A stretch of 64,000 nucleotides of DNA from Aurelia coerulea (lineage: Eukaryota > Cnidaria > Scyphozoa > Semaeostomeae > Ulmaridae), in NCBI GenBank assembly GCA_039566865.1, contig CM076960.1, positions 6,062,001-6,126,000 of the forward strand, in the 5' to 3' direction. Positions 36,301-46,013 of the stretch are shown here, in pieces. The notes beneath the pieces were generated by a model that did no database searches, was not told where the DNA came from, and worked only from the letters and a program-made list of their open reading frames with translations. The translations under genes were made by a program, and so were the position numbers. The stretch's first letter is position 1; each line of letters begins with the position of its first letter.

Positions 36301-37090
36301 TAGGTGCTGGATCGAATATCAGGTAATCTGATGAAAGGCATGAAGATTGAAAACTGAAATGGGGAAATTGTTTTTGTAGCAAAGACATCCCAGCATCAAC
36401 AAGGCGGTCGCAAATTTCTTTTCCACTTGTTAAAAATTCTTTTTCAGTATTTCGCAAATTCAAATGATTGATCCATATCGGATTTGTCTTCGTATCACTA
36501 AAGCAATTTTCAATATGATGTGTAGAGAGTCTTTTGATTTTCTTGTTTTTCACCCTTCCGAATCTCTTGTTTTCCTTTTTCTTGAAATCTTGTAGGCATC
36601 GCAACAAGTATCGAAAGCGTTCTTCAGAATTACAACATTTCCTAAGTTTGCTTTGATTTTCTGTGATTTTTTCATTGATTGTAGGTATTAGATTGTCATA
36701 GTGTTTTGAGATGACATCAATTGCTTCCAAAGAGTTCTTCTGAGTAATTGCATTTATCTTGTTAATAAGTTCTTCATTTGGCTGTGAGGCACACACTGGT
36801 AGGTTTGTAGTCAAACCATTGGGGACAATTTGTTTTTCGCGGCAATCCTTCAAAAAACTATTGTGACTAACTATTTTAGTGATCAATTTATTTTGATTCT
36901 TTAGTTCCAAAAACAATGTTCGTTCCATATCATTCTCATAGTGAAAGTTAGTGAAAACTGTTGGAGGACCAGGATTCTTTTCTATTCCTTTGTCTTGAAT
37001 GTTTAATAGCGAAGAAAGACTCACGATTGCCAGGAAAACGATTGATAAAGAAAATCGTAAACCAGCATCCCCGTCTCTTCTTCCTTTCAT
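33338..37090 (-). CDS. Penelope-like element polyprotein: 2A-like N-terminus, Ulp1/C48-like protease, reverse transcriptase, GIY-YIG nuclease
   Basis: A single uninterrupted 1,250-residue frame starts at ATG (37088-37090). Residues 13-29 are hydrophobic and lead into GIEKNPGP (35-42), close to the 2A consensus. Residues ~206-380 look like a Ulp1/C48 cysteine protease, with candidate His274 (KNHFVTS), Asp289 (VRIFDS), Gln327 and Cys332 (QQGPYDCGLFAIAYA). The PLE reverse transcriptase follows: IIIKPADKGSGIVIM (613-627), FYGLPKIHK (691-699), Asp769 in VTMDVSSLYPN, AMGTPMAVSFANLF, YIDD at 869-872, FLDTKV. After a CKLCC cluster (1108-1112) comes the GIY-YIG nuclease (VIY 1141-1143, YIGYT 1154-1158, Arg1165, Glu1217). 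It probably copies its RNA at a nick made by the GIY-YIG domain. The protease role is unknown. Only ~15 bases separate the ATG from a microsatellite, so a longer 5' leader may be missing. Intact and probably young. Confidence 0.9.
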   Translation of the reverse strand: MKGRRDGDAGLRFSLSIVFLAIVSLSSLLNIQDKGIEKNPGPPTVFTNFHYENDMERTLFLELKNQNKLITKIVSHNSFLKDCREKQIVPNGLTTNLPVCASQPNEELINKINAITQKNSLEAIDVISKHYDNLIPTINEKITENQSKLRKCCNSEERFRYLLRCLQDFKKKENKRFGRVKNKKIKRLSTHHIENCFSDTKTNPIWINHLNLRNTEKEFLTSGKEICDRLVDAGMSLLQKQFPHFSFQSSCLSSDYLIFDPAPTIHIHHTGKNHFVTSTSIGGPVRIFDSLNLKPTDELTRQITAIYSPDKQIVPTMIQTHISSTQQGPYDCGLFAIAYAVELASNKDPSTVTFDQTKLRDHYRSCLESGHISPFPKLRINFLKRQESEITRSTSKLSKWTFPKKFCKLPTSKLNSNSMKLSNRFSALEATNAKQTFPAKRSRHDKLHTTKYYTKGPNNPFKKNNQKSNVYNLSQHKLTEDEKLILELGLSFCPSQKNFNREKFANDTHAFIRRLKLKEYFYERSQTDDKFDNEKKNQSITSKDRCALNWNIKNPHWYPEAVREGRSEGLVDFINSCTKDFSEHIHSNRNKHWNNLKDSQRQAIKSLSSDESIIIKPADKGSGIVIMNTKDYNEACLNTLQDKEFYETVHDDPNPTYRKSLDKIIDELKVKGYISETEEIRLKEGNRTPCFYGLPKIHKAFEKFPPLRPICSGYNSCSTRLSEWVDSFLKPAAMQTSSYVRDTTDFVNKIEQFKIDSTKSKDPYIVTMDVSSLYPNIDHGEGVAACVEALERRTNKSVPSDVIADLLIFILKSNTLSFDGKFYHQIKGTAMGTPMAVSFANLFMSKFETDLLHEYEREYHKGPAVWIRYIDDVFFVWDHNQEELKHFLSYCNSFAAKNSYRSTIKFTMEYSKSDVVFLDTKVKKHDGTLITELHCKPTATHTYLHKLSDHPTHTLRSNPLSQFIRIRRICHLLTDYRKHATQFINFYANRGYSVKTLTKVATEVEARDRNCLLKQKVTEKNKENRVPLVIDWHQKFKGLSQILQRHYHFMIIEHPDLKQVFPEPPIISYRKNPNLHNHLVQTKRQKSKKAGYSVRCTLEKSKKRGRPCKLCCHMGQTNDITNTKTGKTCRIDGGSCNSKNVIYAAECMKHQLVYIGYTSTALSQRFNKHRSDAKHDPEATELGKHFHESESCNFDKDLKVHILQRLEGDRDKLEHYENLWISRLDSREPNGLNSSLNELGKTYYKLYKHM

Positions 37091-37105
37091 TTTGTTTCTT
37101 CTTCC

Positions 37106-37132
37106 TTAATATTATTATTATTATTATTATTA
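37106..37132. repeat. (ATT)n microsatellite between the LINE tail and the PLE 5' end
   Basis: About eight units. On the minus strand it reads (AAT)n, placed where the LINE transcript would end, so it may be the LINE tail into which the PLE inserted. Confidence 0.85.
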
Positions 37133-37309
37133 AATATCTATTTAAAGTAGGCTAAAAACTGAATAGCTAAATTGCAGCTAATTAAGGCCTACTATTCACA
37201 ATATACATAATTTACAATAAAACTAAAATTAATATATATTACAGGACAAATCAGAGTTAAAATCTATTATGTTAGAAACCCAACTTGCGGGATATATACT
37301 TTGCAAAGC

Positions 37310-40300
37310 CTACAGTTGCATGTTTCCACCATTCCAACATCTAATTCGTTTTTTGAACATAGGAAGGCTGTTTAATTGTTTTAGTTCTTGCGGTAAATGC
37401 TGCCACAGTTTATTTCCAAGGTAAGTAATGGACTCAACTTCAAAGGACGTAGTTCGTACTTTTGGCAGTTGAGCGTCATTACCATGCCTTAGGCAGTACC
37501 TAATATTTCGTTTTGCATGAAAATATCCTTCATGAATGGTGGATTCAGACCGCATTTTGTTTTATAAATTTCAGTCATGAGCAACTGTAGGTTTCTTACA
37601 CGGATTGGCACCGATTTAGATTGCTCCAGGAGAAAACCGAAATCATTCTCGTAATCTTTATATGCAATGCGTAATGCCCTTTCTTGAATATGATTTATTC
37701 TATGATTCAAAGCTCTATCATAGAACATCCAAACAAGAGGACAGTAGCTGAAATGGGACAAAACGAACGCCCTCATTAACTGCTGCAGTTTTTCAGTGTC
37801 CATGTATCGTGAAATTCGAGCAAGAGCGTGGAGTTTTTGGCTGGCCTTTTTGCAAACAGTCTTGACGTGTTGCTTGAAAGAAAGTGATTTATCAAAGGTT
37901 ATACCGAGAAGATTTTCCTCTGAACTTTCTTTCACATAGCCCTCGCCTATTTTAATCGTTGTTTCATTACTCCCTTTTGCACCAAAAATCATTAAGTGAC
38001 ATTTGTCTTCATTTAGCTTCATGCCATTGTTTGGAAACCATTCAGTTATGTTAAGGGCATCATTCTCCATATGCATGATGACATTTTCGATGTTAGGAGC
38101 ACACGCATAAATAGTTGTGTCATCCGCATAATTACAGATTTCGGTGTCCTCCAGGAACATAGAAAGGTCATTCAGGTATATGTTAAACAAAAGGGGTCCC
38201 AAGACCGAGCCTTGCGGTACTCCCAGGACGGTTTCTGTCCATGTGCTGAATGAACCATTGACCTTTACCCTCTGCTTCCTGTCGGTGAGATAGCTATCGA
38301 TAAACAGCAAGGCAGATCTACTGAAGCCATATGCATTTAATTTTGCTATTAGTAGTTCATGATTTAGACAATCAAAAGCCTTCGAAAGGTCTGTAAGGAC
38401 AGCCCCTGCGACGCCTCCGCTGTCCATTGTCTTCTTGCGGGCTTCCACAAAACGTAGAAGTGCATGCTGTGTACCATAGCCCTCTCGAAACCCACAAAGG
38501 AGTGAGGACAGGAAACTTTGGACAAAAGGTAGCATTTGGTCTTGCACCAATCTTTCATAAATTTTTGATACCGATGGTAAGACTGTAATCGGTCGGTAGT
38601 TATTTTTCGTAAAGGCATCCTCCTTTTTGAAGAGCGAGCTTATATCTCCAGCTTTCAATTCTTTGGGAAAAGTACCCTCGGATAAACCAGAGTTGAACAA
38701 ATTCTGTATAGCAACAGAGAATATGTCCAAATTTTCCTTTAGAATTTTTGCAGGGATGCAGTCAACTGGAGAGGCTTTTCTTGGATCGAGTTGTCTAATC
38801 TTAATAGCAACCTCTTCGGTGGCGACCTTTGTGAAATCAAATTTGTCTGAACACTTAATAGTATTTTTAATTTTGCAAATACTTGGATGAGCTTCGTATT
38901 GTCAATTGGATCTAGTATATCACTTGTTGGTAGCAAAAGTGAGTCATTTACAGAGATCCCTAAACTATCTGTGATGTTTGCAAAATACTGGTTGAAAATC
39001 TCTGCAATTTGAGAGTCCTGATTTACCATTTTTCCGTCTTCGATCAAAGAGATGGAAGAATTTACTTGCACTTTGTCTGAGAACAGTGGCTTTACTGTCT
39101 TCCAAAATTTATGATTATCGTTAAGCTTACCAAGGTCGATGTCCCTATAGTAGTCAAATTTGGCCCTACGTAGTAATTTCACGCATTTGTTCCTCTGCTT
39201 TTTGGAAGCCTTGAGATTTTCCTCAGTGCTATCATTGTGATACTTATTACGCAGTCTAGTTCTATGCATGTTTTCTTTACGCAAGGCTTTAGTCATAAAA
39301 GGCCCATCGTTTGCGCGAATATATTTCTTCTTAACGGGTGCGTGTTCATTCAGCACGGCCATGACCACAGCCTTAAAAGCACCATAGTCCTCATTCCCAC
39401 CCAACTCAGATGACAACATATGAATGAGATGAGTTCTGAAGTCCACGGCGCCAAATCGGCTGTAGTCTCTATAGGAGATTATCTTAGGCCCCCTTTTGAC
39501 ATATCCACCCTTTAAAACGGTGACAATCATTGCATGGAAGTCGGACAGTCCCGTTTCTATTGTAGATGTAGCCTGAAGACTTGATTTCGTATTTGTCAAA
39601 ATCAAGTCAATACATCGAGGACTGTCGGACTTGAAACAAGTTGGGCTCCTAACAAGGCTAGTTAAATCGTAACTGTCGACGAAATCACTGATGACGTCAT
39701 CGCCTATTTCGCAATTAAAATCTCCTATCAAAATGAGATTTTGATAATTGCTACAGTAGTGATCAAGAACCATACCAAACTCGTCAAAGAAATACTGTTT
39801 CGCTTGAGAGGGGGGACGATAAATGGCAACAAGGAGCCATTTTTTCTTTCTCAGATTAATTTCTATCATCCCACATTCAATGTCGTTAGGGGTTTTATAC
39901 TGTTTCAATTCTTTGACTGGTGCACGTTCTCTCACGTAAATTAATAAACCACCCCCATTTTGATTCCGATCGTATCTAAATGGCTTCATAAATCCTTCAA
40001 TAGCAAACTGGCTTGTTGGAAAAGTATTATCGATCTTAGTCTCAGCTATCACCAAAATATCAATAGTTTCTGATATCATAGGTCTTAAAAAATCGATTTT
40101 ATTCCTAATTGAATAGATGTTTAGATATGAGAGGAGAAGACCGTTACGGTTTTTCAATCGAATAGTTTCCAATGCTGTGTTAACATCGGCCTCCCTAGAG
40201 ACCAATTCGCCAGCAGTGCTTTTGTCGACATTTACGTCAGTTAATGCATCATTCTGTTCATTATCATTATCAGCCTCGATCTCGTCCTCCAGCCCGGCAC

Positions 40301-40526
40301 ACGCACCAGGTCCGCAGGGCGAGAGAGGGTCACAGCCACAGCAAACTGCGGCCGTGTCGACCTCGATCTCGCCCTCCGTTCCATCTGCACATGAGCCAGA
40401 CCCGGAAGACGAGAGGGGGACACGGCCACAGGCAACTGTAGCCGTGCCACCCTCGATCTTAGCCTCTTCATGCCTATTATCGTTATTTGAGACACCTAAT
40501 GCCAAGGAGGAAAGTGATGAGATCAT
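37310..40526 (-). pseudogene. LINE ORF2: AP-endonuclease and reverse transcriptase, two frameshifts
   Basis: The frame opens at ATG (40526) with a ~140-residue acidic, cysteine- and glycine-rich leader holding two copies of a ~28-residue repeat. The APE-type endonuclease follows: LSYLNIYSIRNKIDFL, IAETKID with the catalytic Glu, VAIYRPPS, LIGDFNCE, DLILTN, GLSDFHAM. The reverse transcriptase shows NYRPITVLPSVSKIYERL, LTDLSKAFDCLNH, LGVPQGSVLGPLLF, YADD and a C-terminal SHFSYCPLVWMF segment. The frame breaks at about 38,863-38,868 (one base missing in an A/T run) and near 37,500 (one base missing), so it is split as 40526-38739, 38730-37489 and 37555-37310. Few lesions imply a fairly recent insertion. 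L2/CR1 placement is from motif style. Confidence 0.85.
40285..40465 (-). repeat. GC-rich two-copy minisatellite in the LINE ORF2 leader
   Basis: Two ~87 base copies encode TATVACGRVPLSS... and TAAVCCGCDPLSP..., each followed by an acidic turn (EGEIEVD, EDEIEAD). Much GC-richer than the rest of the element. Confidence 0.7.
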
Positions 40527-40655
40527 TCCACTTTTGATATCAGCAGTATTTCTAATTAAATTACGCTCATCTCCTTCCGCCCAAGCATCAAGAGGACTAA
40601 AAACTATTTCTTTTTTGCAGTCGTTTTCATATATTTTGTGAATTGCATTTTCAAG

Positions 40656-40946
40656 TCAGTGCCTGCTTCCTTTGAAGAGGTTATCTGCTAAGATACAGTC
40701 ACCTGATCTGTTTAGGTGCAGCTCACTTGAATTCAAATGTAGTGAAGGATCGATGTTGGAGTTGTCGATGTATCTGTATCCTTGCTCTGTACACAAATCT
40801 TTGAGGATGTAATCCACTCTTGCCCTCTTTAATTCGTATTCATCTAGCCGTGGGACCAAACCTGAGATGATGACATCAGTTTCGTTGCTACGCATTGACT
40901 TTGCCAAAGATACGATCTCATTTGCTATTTCCAATTCCGACTTGTA
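40656..40946 (-). pseudogene. LINE ORF1 C-terminus, SGNH/esterase-like, 5'-truncated
   Basis: The frame reads IVSLAKSMRS, DVIISGLVPRLDE, YRYIDNSNIDPSLHLN and ELHLNRSGDCILADNL. It resembles the last blocks of the SGNH hydrolase-like domain found in ORF1 of many L2/CR1-type LINEs, the final His being in ELHLN. There is no ATG and the 5' side is lost at the element boundary. Confidence 0.65.
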
Positions 40947-40950
40947 TCAT

Positions 40951-41758
40951 GCATCATAGCACTCGGTACCCTGTTAGCATGTATGGACAAGGCTGCCTGA
41001 TTCAGTCGTAGCCAAACAAATTAACATCAACTAAACAGTTTGATATGGGAAAAATCGCAAAAATGAGTAACCTTGTACAAATATATACATTTCAGTATAA
41101 TCCCAATAAGACTACCCTGGTCCAATGATTTGTCATGATTTTCGTCTTGCCTTCACTGCTGCAAAATTTCGGATGATTTCCTTGGGATCATTAGGCAAAT
41201 GCAACAATGTGCTCTTGTGACATTATGGACCTCTCTCAGATCGCCAAAAAATTAAGAGACTCCAGTACTATACTGGGAGCAAGATTGTTATGAAACCTCA
41301 AAGAAACTCGTAAGAAACTCTGAGTACTCAAAAATGATAATTTCAAGAAACTTTCAGTACTGGCCCAAAGTCTTAGTTTCTTTGAATAAGATACGTTTAA
41401 TAGATAATCCGAAATAGGCTTTTGTGTTTCATGGGGTTGTCGCCTCTTCAATTTCTTTCTTTTTTATGGCCTTCGGCTTCAGTATCAACGAAATTCATCC
41501 TTTTATGGAGGAACTTTTCGAGAGGCTCTTTAACAAACTTACGTTATTGCCGAGTGTCTACTTTGCTCACCCATCACGTATTGTCAGTCTATGAAGCCAT
41601 GGTGTTGTCTGAAGACTTTATGACTCAATTCAATCACAAGAGTGAAATCAACAGCACATCATAGGTTTTTCAAATTCTGCTCGGGGCCCCCTAGATCTAA
41701 GAATTTTAGGGGGCCCCTGGGCCCGGGCTCAGTGGGCCCATGGGTAAATGCGTCACTG
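40951..41758. repeat. Right-hand remainder of the hAT-like element, with an inverted AAGAAACT repeat
   Basis: Noncoding. Positions 41,230-41,400 carry the dispersed repeat in reverse (cagatcgccaaaaaattaag, caaagaaactcgtaagaaac). The terminal ~90 bases are GC-rich (gggcccctgggcccgggc). Confidence 0.65.
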
Positions 41759-41766
41759 GCAAAGGA

Positions 41767-42575
41767 TCTGATCTACTTTGATTGCTTGAACAGTGCCGTA
41801 GATGACAATTTCTAAAATAATGTAAAGTACATTAAGTTTATGAATTTTTCAAGTAAATGCAAAGGAAGATTTGGCATATTGCACAAGCAATGTTAAAGCG
41901 ATACCTATCAACGGTAACTTTGAATACTACCCACACAAGCATTTTGAAGGCGGAAATCAGAGTTACTATCTTGATGAGTATTTCTGCGAAACATAAAGAC
42001 AAATGAGAAGTCAAAAAGAATTTGCAATGATCTACGATAACTTGGCTTGGGGTGAATTATCTTATGTTTCATTGCATCCCAAGAATAACTGGTCAGAGAA
42101 AATATTTTCTAATCTAAGCATTCCAAGTGAAGACATGCCGTATGGGACCCTTGGTTGCATGTCGTAAAAGTAACCACCATCGGCTATGCCACTGCATGTA
42201 TATAACTCGTAAGCATGGGATTCATGATATATTCCGTCTCAAACAAGTTTTGAAAGGTATTTTCCAGTGATTAAAGGGCATGATCTCCAATTTTTTCCCC
42301 TCTTCGATTCGCTTCACCTTAAGTCTCAGCATCCACTGCCCCCCTGCTGAAAATGTCCTGCGTACGGCCTTTGCAGGACATAAGTGTCTTTCTGCCTTTA
42401 TCGAAGCGAGGCAGACATAGTAATTTCAAAGTAATGGTTGTTGACTATGAGCCACAGTTAGGGGTATCCAGCAGCCTATCAATAGCGACAACTATGGCCA
42501 TATATAATCAGTCTAAATTATCCCTACCATACCTTAACATTTGGTCAGGCATTCAGTGTATTACATTTTTTTTAG
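41767..42575. other. Gene-free interval upstream of the glycosyltransferase-like exon
   Basis: No coding frame supported. It ends in a run of T followed by ag at 42574-42575 (tacattttttttag), a plausible splice acceptor, so the first coding exon may be preceded by an untranslated exon further upstream. No clear promoter seen. Confidence 0.45.
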
Positions 42576-42608
42576 GTAGTGTGCCTGCAAACGTTGGAAC
42601 AGAAGAAC

Positions 42609-43347
42609 ATGCTGCGAAAAATTCTCATATTTTTCAGCTCGATAATATGTACCATCCTCGTCATTTATATTGAGTTCATTTGGCAAGAATCACAACAATA
42701 CTCTGGCAAAGTTCTTCCATCAATGAAAGATGGAATTTCTATAGCTGCTAACCCTTGGGACGGCATACCAGAAGTTGCAATATACCTGCGTATGACTTCA
42801 TCAAAATCAAAGCGTTGGGAATCTGAATACCAGAATGTAATTTTACGAATGATGAAACTTTTCTTACCACCAGATAAATTAAAATTATTGGTAGTCCTTG
42901 ACGAAGAAAAGCAAGCTGACCATGAGTTGGGTGATAGAATTTCGAAGAAATGGCCATATCCGGACATCTGCTACAGGGGTCCAAATCCTAAAACATATCG
43001 ACAAAGGCAGAAAGCAAGGATGTATTGGGATATGCTGTACCCAGATCTCTGCACCAATCTTCCTTATGTTTGTTTTATCGATACAGATACATTTTTTGAT
43101 ACATTTATGACGCCAAATTTGCTATTTGAAAATGGGAAACCAGTGGTAGTTGCCAAGATAGGCATCGCTCCGTACCCTTGTTGGGCGTTTACCACGGCTG
43201 CATTCCTTCGCAAGAAGGAAGTGCTGCAATGCATGGCGACTTTTCCTGTCATGATGAAAACGGAGCACGTGAAAGAAATGAGAGAAGTATTAGCCAGAGA
43301 GCAGGGCAAAGATTTTGATACCATTTTCATGAACGTATTAAAGCCAG
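42609..43347 (+). CDS. Predicted type II membrane glycosyltransferase-like protein, exon 1
   Basis: ATG at 42609 gives a short basic start and a hydrophobic anchor (residues ~4-23), the layout of a Golgi type II enzyme. The lumenal part has YQNVILRMMKLFLPPDK, LLVVLDEEKQADHELGDRI, VCFIDTDTFFDTF with a DxD motif (158-160) that could bind metal and a nucleotide sugar, then GKPVVVAKIGIAPYPCWAFT. The exon ends at aagccag with donor gtataaat, phase 1. Without splicing the frame stops after a few codons. An upstream GTG lengthens the frame but is not a eukaryotic start. GT-A fold is inferred from the DxD and topology; I cannot name the family or substrate. Confidence 0.8.
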
Positions 43348-43367
43348 GTATAAATTCTTTCATATAG

Positions 43368-43724
43368 CAGGGTGTATCAGAAAAAAAAGTAAAGCACCTT
43401 TATTCGATACTTTTCGGGGAGAAATTTCATTTGAATTAATCTGATGCATGCCATGTGAAAGTAAAATCTGTCTTCTTTCCAATGATATCCAGTTTGGGCA
43501 CATTTATTGAATTATTGACTATTTGATAGATCATTTGATATATGCCATATATACAAATATGCCACTTAAATGATAAATAATGCCATTACTACTGTATCCA
43601 AACTGCACATCATTAGTTAGAAAGATTGTACTTTAGATGGTATGCGTTGTTTCTTCTGAAATCTTACCATTTTTCAAGAGGTTCAATTATAGTTGGGTGG
43701 TGTTTTTCTGAAACACGCTGTACC
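43368..43724. mobile_element. Short mariner-type inverted-repeat element (tentative)
   Basis: cagggtgtatcagaaaaaa on the left and a related inverted end (tttttctgaaacacgctg, followed by ta) on the right. Only the outer ~20 bases match and the left TA is imperfectly placed, so the boundary is approximate. It begins just inside the intron. Confidence 0.4.
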
Positions 43725-43923
43725 ATAGCTTTACAAATTTGAAAAGTTTCATCATACAGCAGCGGGTTAGTTACCAAAATAATCCCAATTTGAAGGGTCA
43801 TTACTCATTGTTTGCAATTAACTTTCATGAATTGGACAATATTGGAAATTTCACGGGAATGGACTTCCGCGTTATGTGAAATTTCCTTTTTTTTCATTTT
43901 AGATTATTTATACACTACCCTGG

Positions 43924-43951
43924 GTACCAGACTCTCTAGAGAGTCTGGTAC
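43924..43951. repeat. Perfect 28 bp palindrome
   Basis: gtaccagactctct followed by its exact reverse complement with no spacer. Function unknown. Confidence 0.9.
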
Positions 43952-44099
43952 TCATGGTATTTATACACAAAAATCCCTTCAGCTATATCTAATACTACAT
44001 AAAGAAAGTTTCATTAATATATGTTATATACATAAAGAAAAATACTGATGGCTAATGGCATTGCTGATCTTTCAGGGAGTGGTTTTTTTTATTGGCTTT

Positions 44100-44545
44100 C
44101 AGCTCATCAAATGTGTTTTAGTTGTTTTTTGAATTGGCACAAGGTAGGAAGCTCCCTAATACTTATTGGAATTTCATTCCAGACCTAAAGAGCTCAATAG
44201 GAAATCCTTTTTTGGCATACTCCAGATTGTACCTCGGAAATTGAAGATCTCTGCAGAATCGCTTGTTATAGCTGGAGTATTGGGATCTTCGTTGGAGTTT
44301 GTTCTAGAGATTTTCTAGGCAGAGTCTGTTCATAATCTTCTAGGCCATCACGGCACGATGAAAAGTTGCTCAGCATGAAGGAAATTATTTGACCATTCGT
44401 CTTTAATCCTGGACTTTTCGATCATGGAGACGGCTCTGTCTTGAAGATGTTGAAGGGATTCCTTTTTTGAATTTGAGAAGCTACCCCAAATAACATCTGC
44501 ATATCTCATGAGACTTTCTCCAAGAGCACGAAGAACAGTGCTTAA
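44100..44545 (-). pseudogene. LINE reverse-transcriptase C-terminal remnant
   Basis: The minus strand reads LRALGESLMRYADVIWGSFS, then LQHLQDRAVSMIEKS and later NFRGTIWSM with stops between. This resembles the region after the reverse transcriptase core in LINEs (W-G, then L-x-x-L-Q-x-R-A). Decayed. Confidence 0.55.
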
Positions 44546-44567
44546 CTAAGATCGCGGGAGGATTATA

Positions 44568-45783
44568 GACCAGACGGAAATGGCGGGGAGTACCACTTTG
44601 GGTCGGGGAAATTTTAATTACCAGTTTCGAGTTCTCTGTCAACTGGACGTTTAGAAATGTGATGGTAAACGGGGATTTTCCGCTGTTTTTTGGGGTAAAA
44701 TGGGGGTAAACGAGGAGTAGGTCCTGCTTCGCCTCTGCGGAGGAGAAACACGGCTAAACAGCGTTTTCACTGGAGGAATACTGCCTAACCCGTGAAATAT
44801 GAAAATTAACGTAATTTTTTGGTCAATCTACTACATTCATAGTAGAAAATAGGGTTTTAGTTGGTCACGTGACGTCCAATTACCCCATGTCCTTATATGG
44901 GCACCTATTTAAAATGGGCCAAACCTCTGCTGTTAAACGTCGAAAATTCACGACGAAAGCCTGAAATTCATTATCAACAAGCCTGGAACGCACTTTTTTG
45001 GTACCTATCATGGATTTTCTTCGAACTTAGTCCTGCAGCCTAAAAGGATACCGTTGTTACCTGTGCTTTCCTACGTACAGCCAATTCATATGTCAGCTTC
45101 ATTAAGATAACGCATGATGTACTTACATTAATGTGATTAATATGTCCATTTGATAGTCAGTTTCATCCTCATCTTCACTCTACTCTCTTATCCATAGAAA
45201 GCTTTGTCTTCGGTATTATGGTCCTCAGTCCATCCAAGGCTAATTACCATATTGGTTGGTCGACAGACTTCCAAATTTTTGCAACGACATTAGTACGTTG
45301 CGATTTCAAGTTTAGAACAGACTGGCAAGGTGGCAATAGTGCCATGTCGATTACCTTCCCATCCTCATTGATCTTTTTGTCGAGAATTTTGTGCGTAGCA
45401 TCATCTATGTTTCTCAGTCTGCTAGCTTTTGAAAAATCTCATCCGTAAGATCTCACGTCAGTAAGATCTCAAGATGTCAAGAACTCGCCAACATTGTCCT
45501 TTTCCCTTTCGAAAAAAAAGATGAGATGTAATCGTTTCATGTGAACGCATGAAACCCAACAAGACATTTCTTTCGATCAATGTCCATTTCAGTTTCATGT
45601 GTAAGTACATTCCTTTTCTGTGAATGCCTACTTTCTCTAAAATCAAGGAATACTCGGTGTTGAGGCTCAACTTTTGCAAGCCTTATAACAAAGACATCGA
45701 TGTTCGACGATAGAGATCGTTTCATCCATTGAGCGGGAGTGAAGGCAATGCAATGTTAATTTGGTATCTGCTTTTTCTTTGAT
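44568..45783 (+). repeat. Left arm of the foldback element
   Basis: Pairs with 46014-47201. It includes the cggaggagaaacacggctaa and gggcacctatttaaaatggg segments found inverted on the right. Confidence 0.85.
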
Positions 45784-46013
45784 CGCTGTTCAAAATGCCT
45801 TCTTGATCGCTGTTTAGCATATTTATTTGCATATTTGATTTGTCTTCGACACATCCGCGATTTAAATACACGTTTTTTAGATTTTAAAGTTTGAGAGGGC
45901 CGTAATGTTTCAAAGCACTCGATTTGCAAAACTGCAATAAAATAAAACTGTCAGCCGAAAATATTCGCACAAGAATGACCTTTCCCACAGCAGTGGAACA
46001 AGAAACTTGCATG

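Larger units (their letters stand above)
37133..40950 (-). mobile_element. 5'-truncated LINE (L2/CR1-like)
   Basis: In minus-strand order it contains the end of ORF1, a 130-base gap, a frameshifted ORF2 (endonuclease plus reverse transcriptase) and an AT-rich 3' region (37309-37133) ending at an AAT run. It stops at about 40,950 within ORF1, the usual 5' truncation. It lies inside the hAT-like element and directly upstream (in transcript sense) of the PLE, in the same orientation. Confidence 0.85.
32988..41758. mobile_element. hAT-like element carrying a nested LINE and a nested Penelope-like element
   Basis: The outer ends are cagggccgcattta and taaatgcgtcactg, imperfect inverted repeats starting CAG and ending CTG. 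Both inner flanks carry gggccctgggccc-type runs. The 8 bases gcaaagga lie exactly outside each end (32980-32987 and 41759-41766). An 8 bp duplication with CAG ends is characteristic of hAT elements. Only about 70 bases on the left and ~810 on the right belong to it; the rest is the inserted LINE and PLE. No transposase is present. Confidence 0.8.

Noticed and set aside
42353..42673. 106-residue plus-strand frame just upstream of and overlapping the glycosyltransferase exon
   Set aside because: No recognised domain, crosses the predicted splice acceptor, and overlaps the signal-anchor coding region in a different frame.
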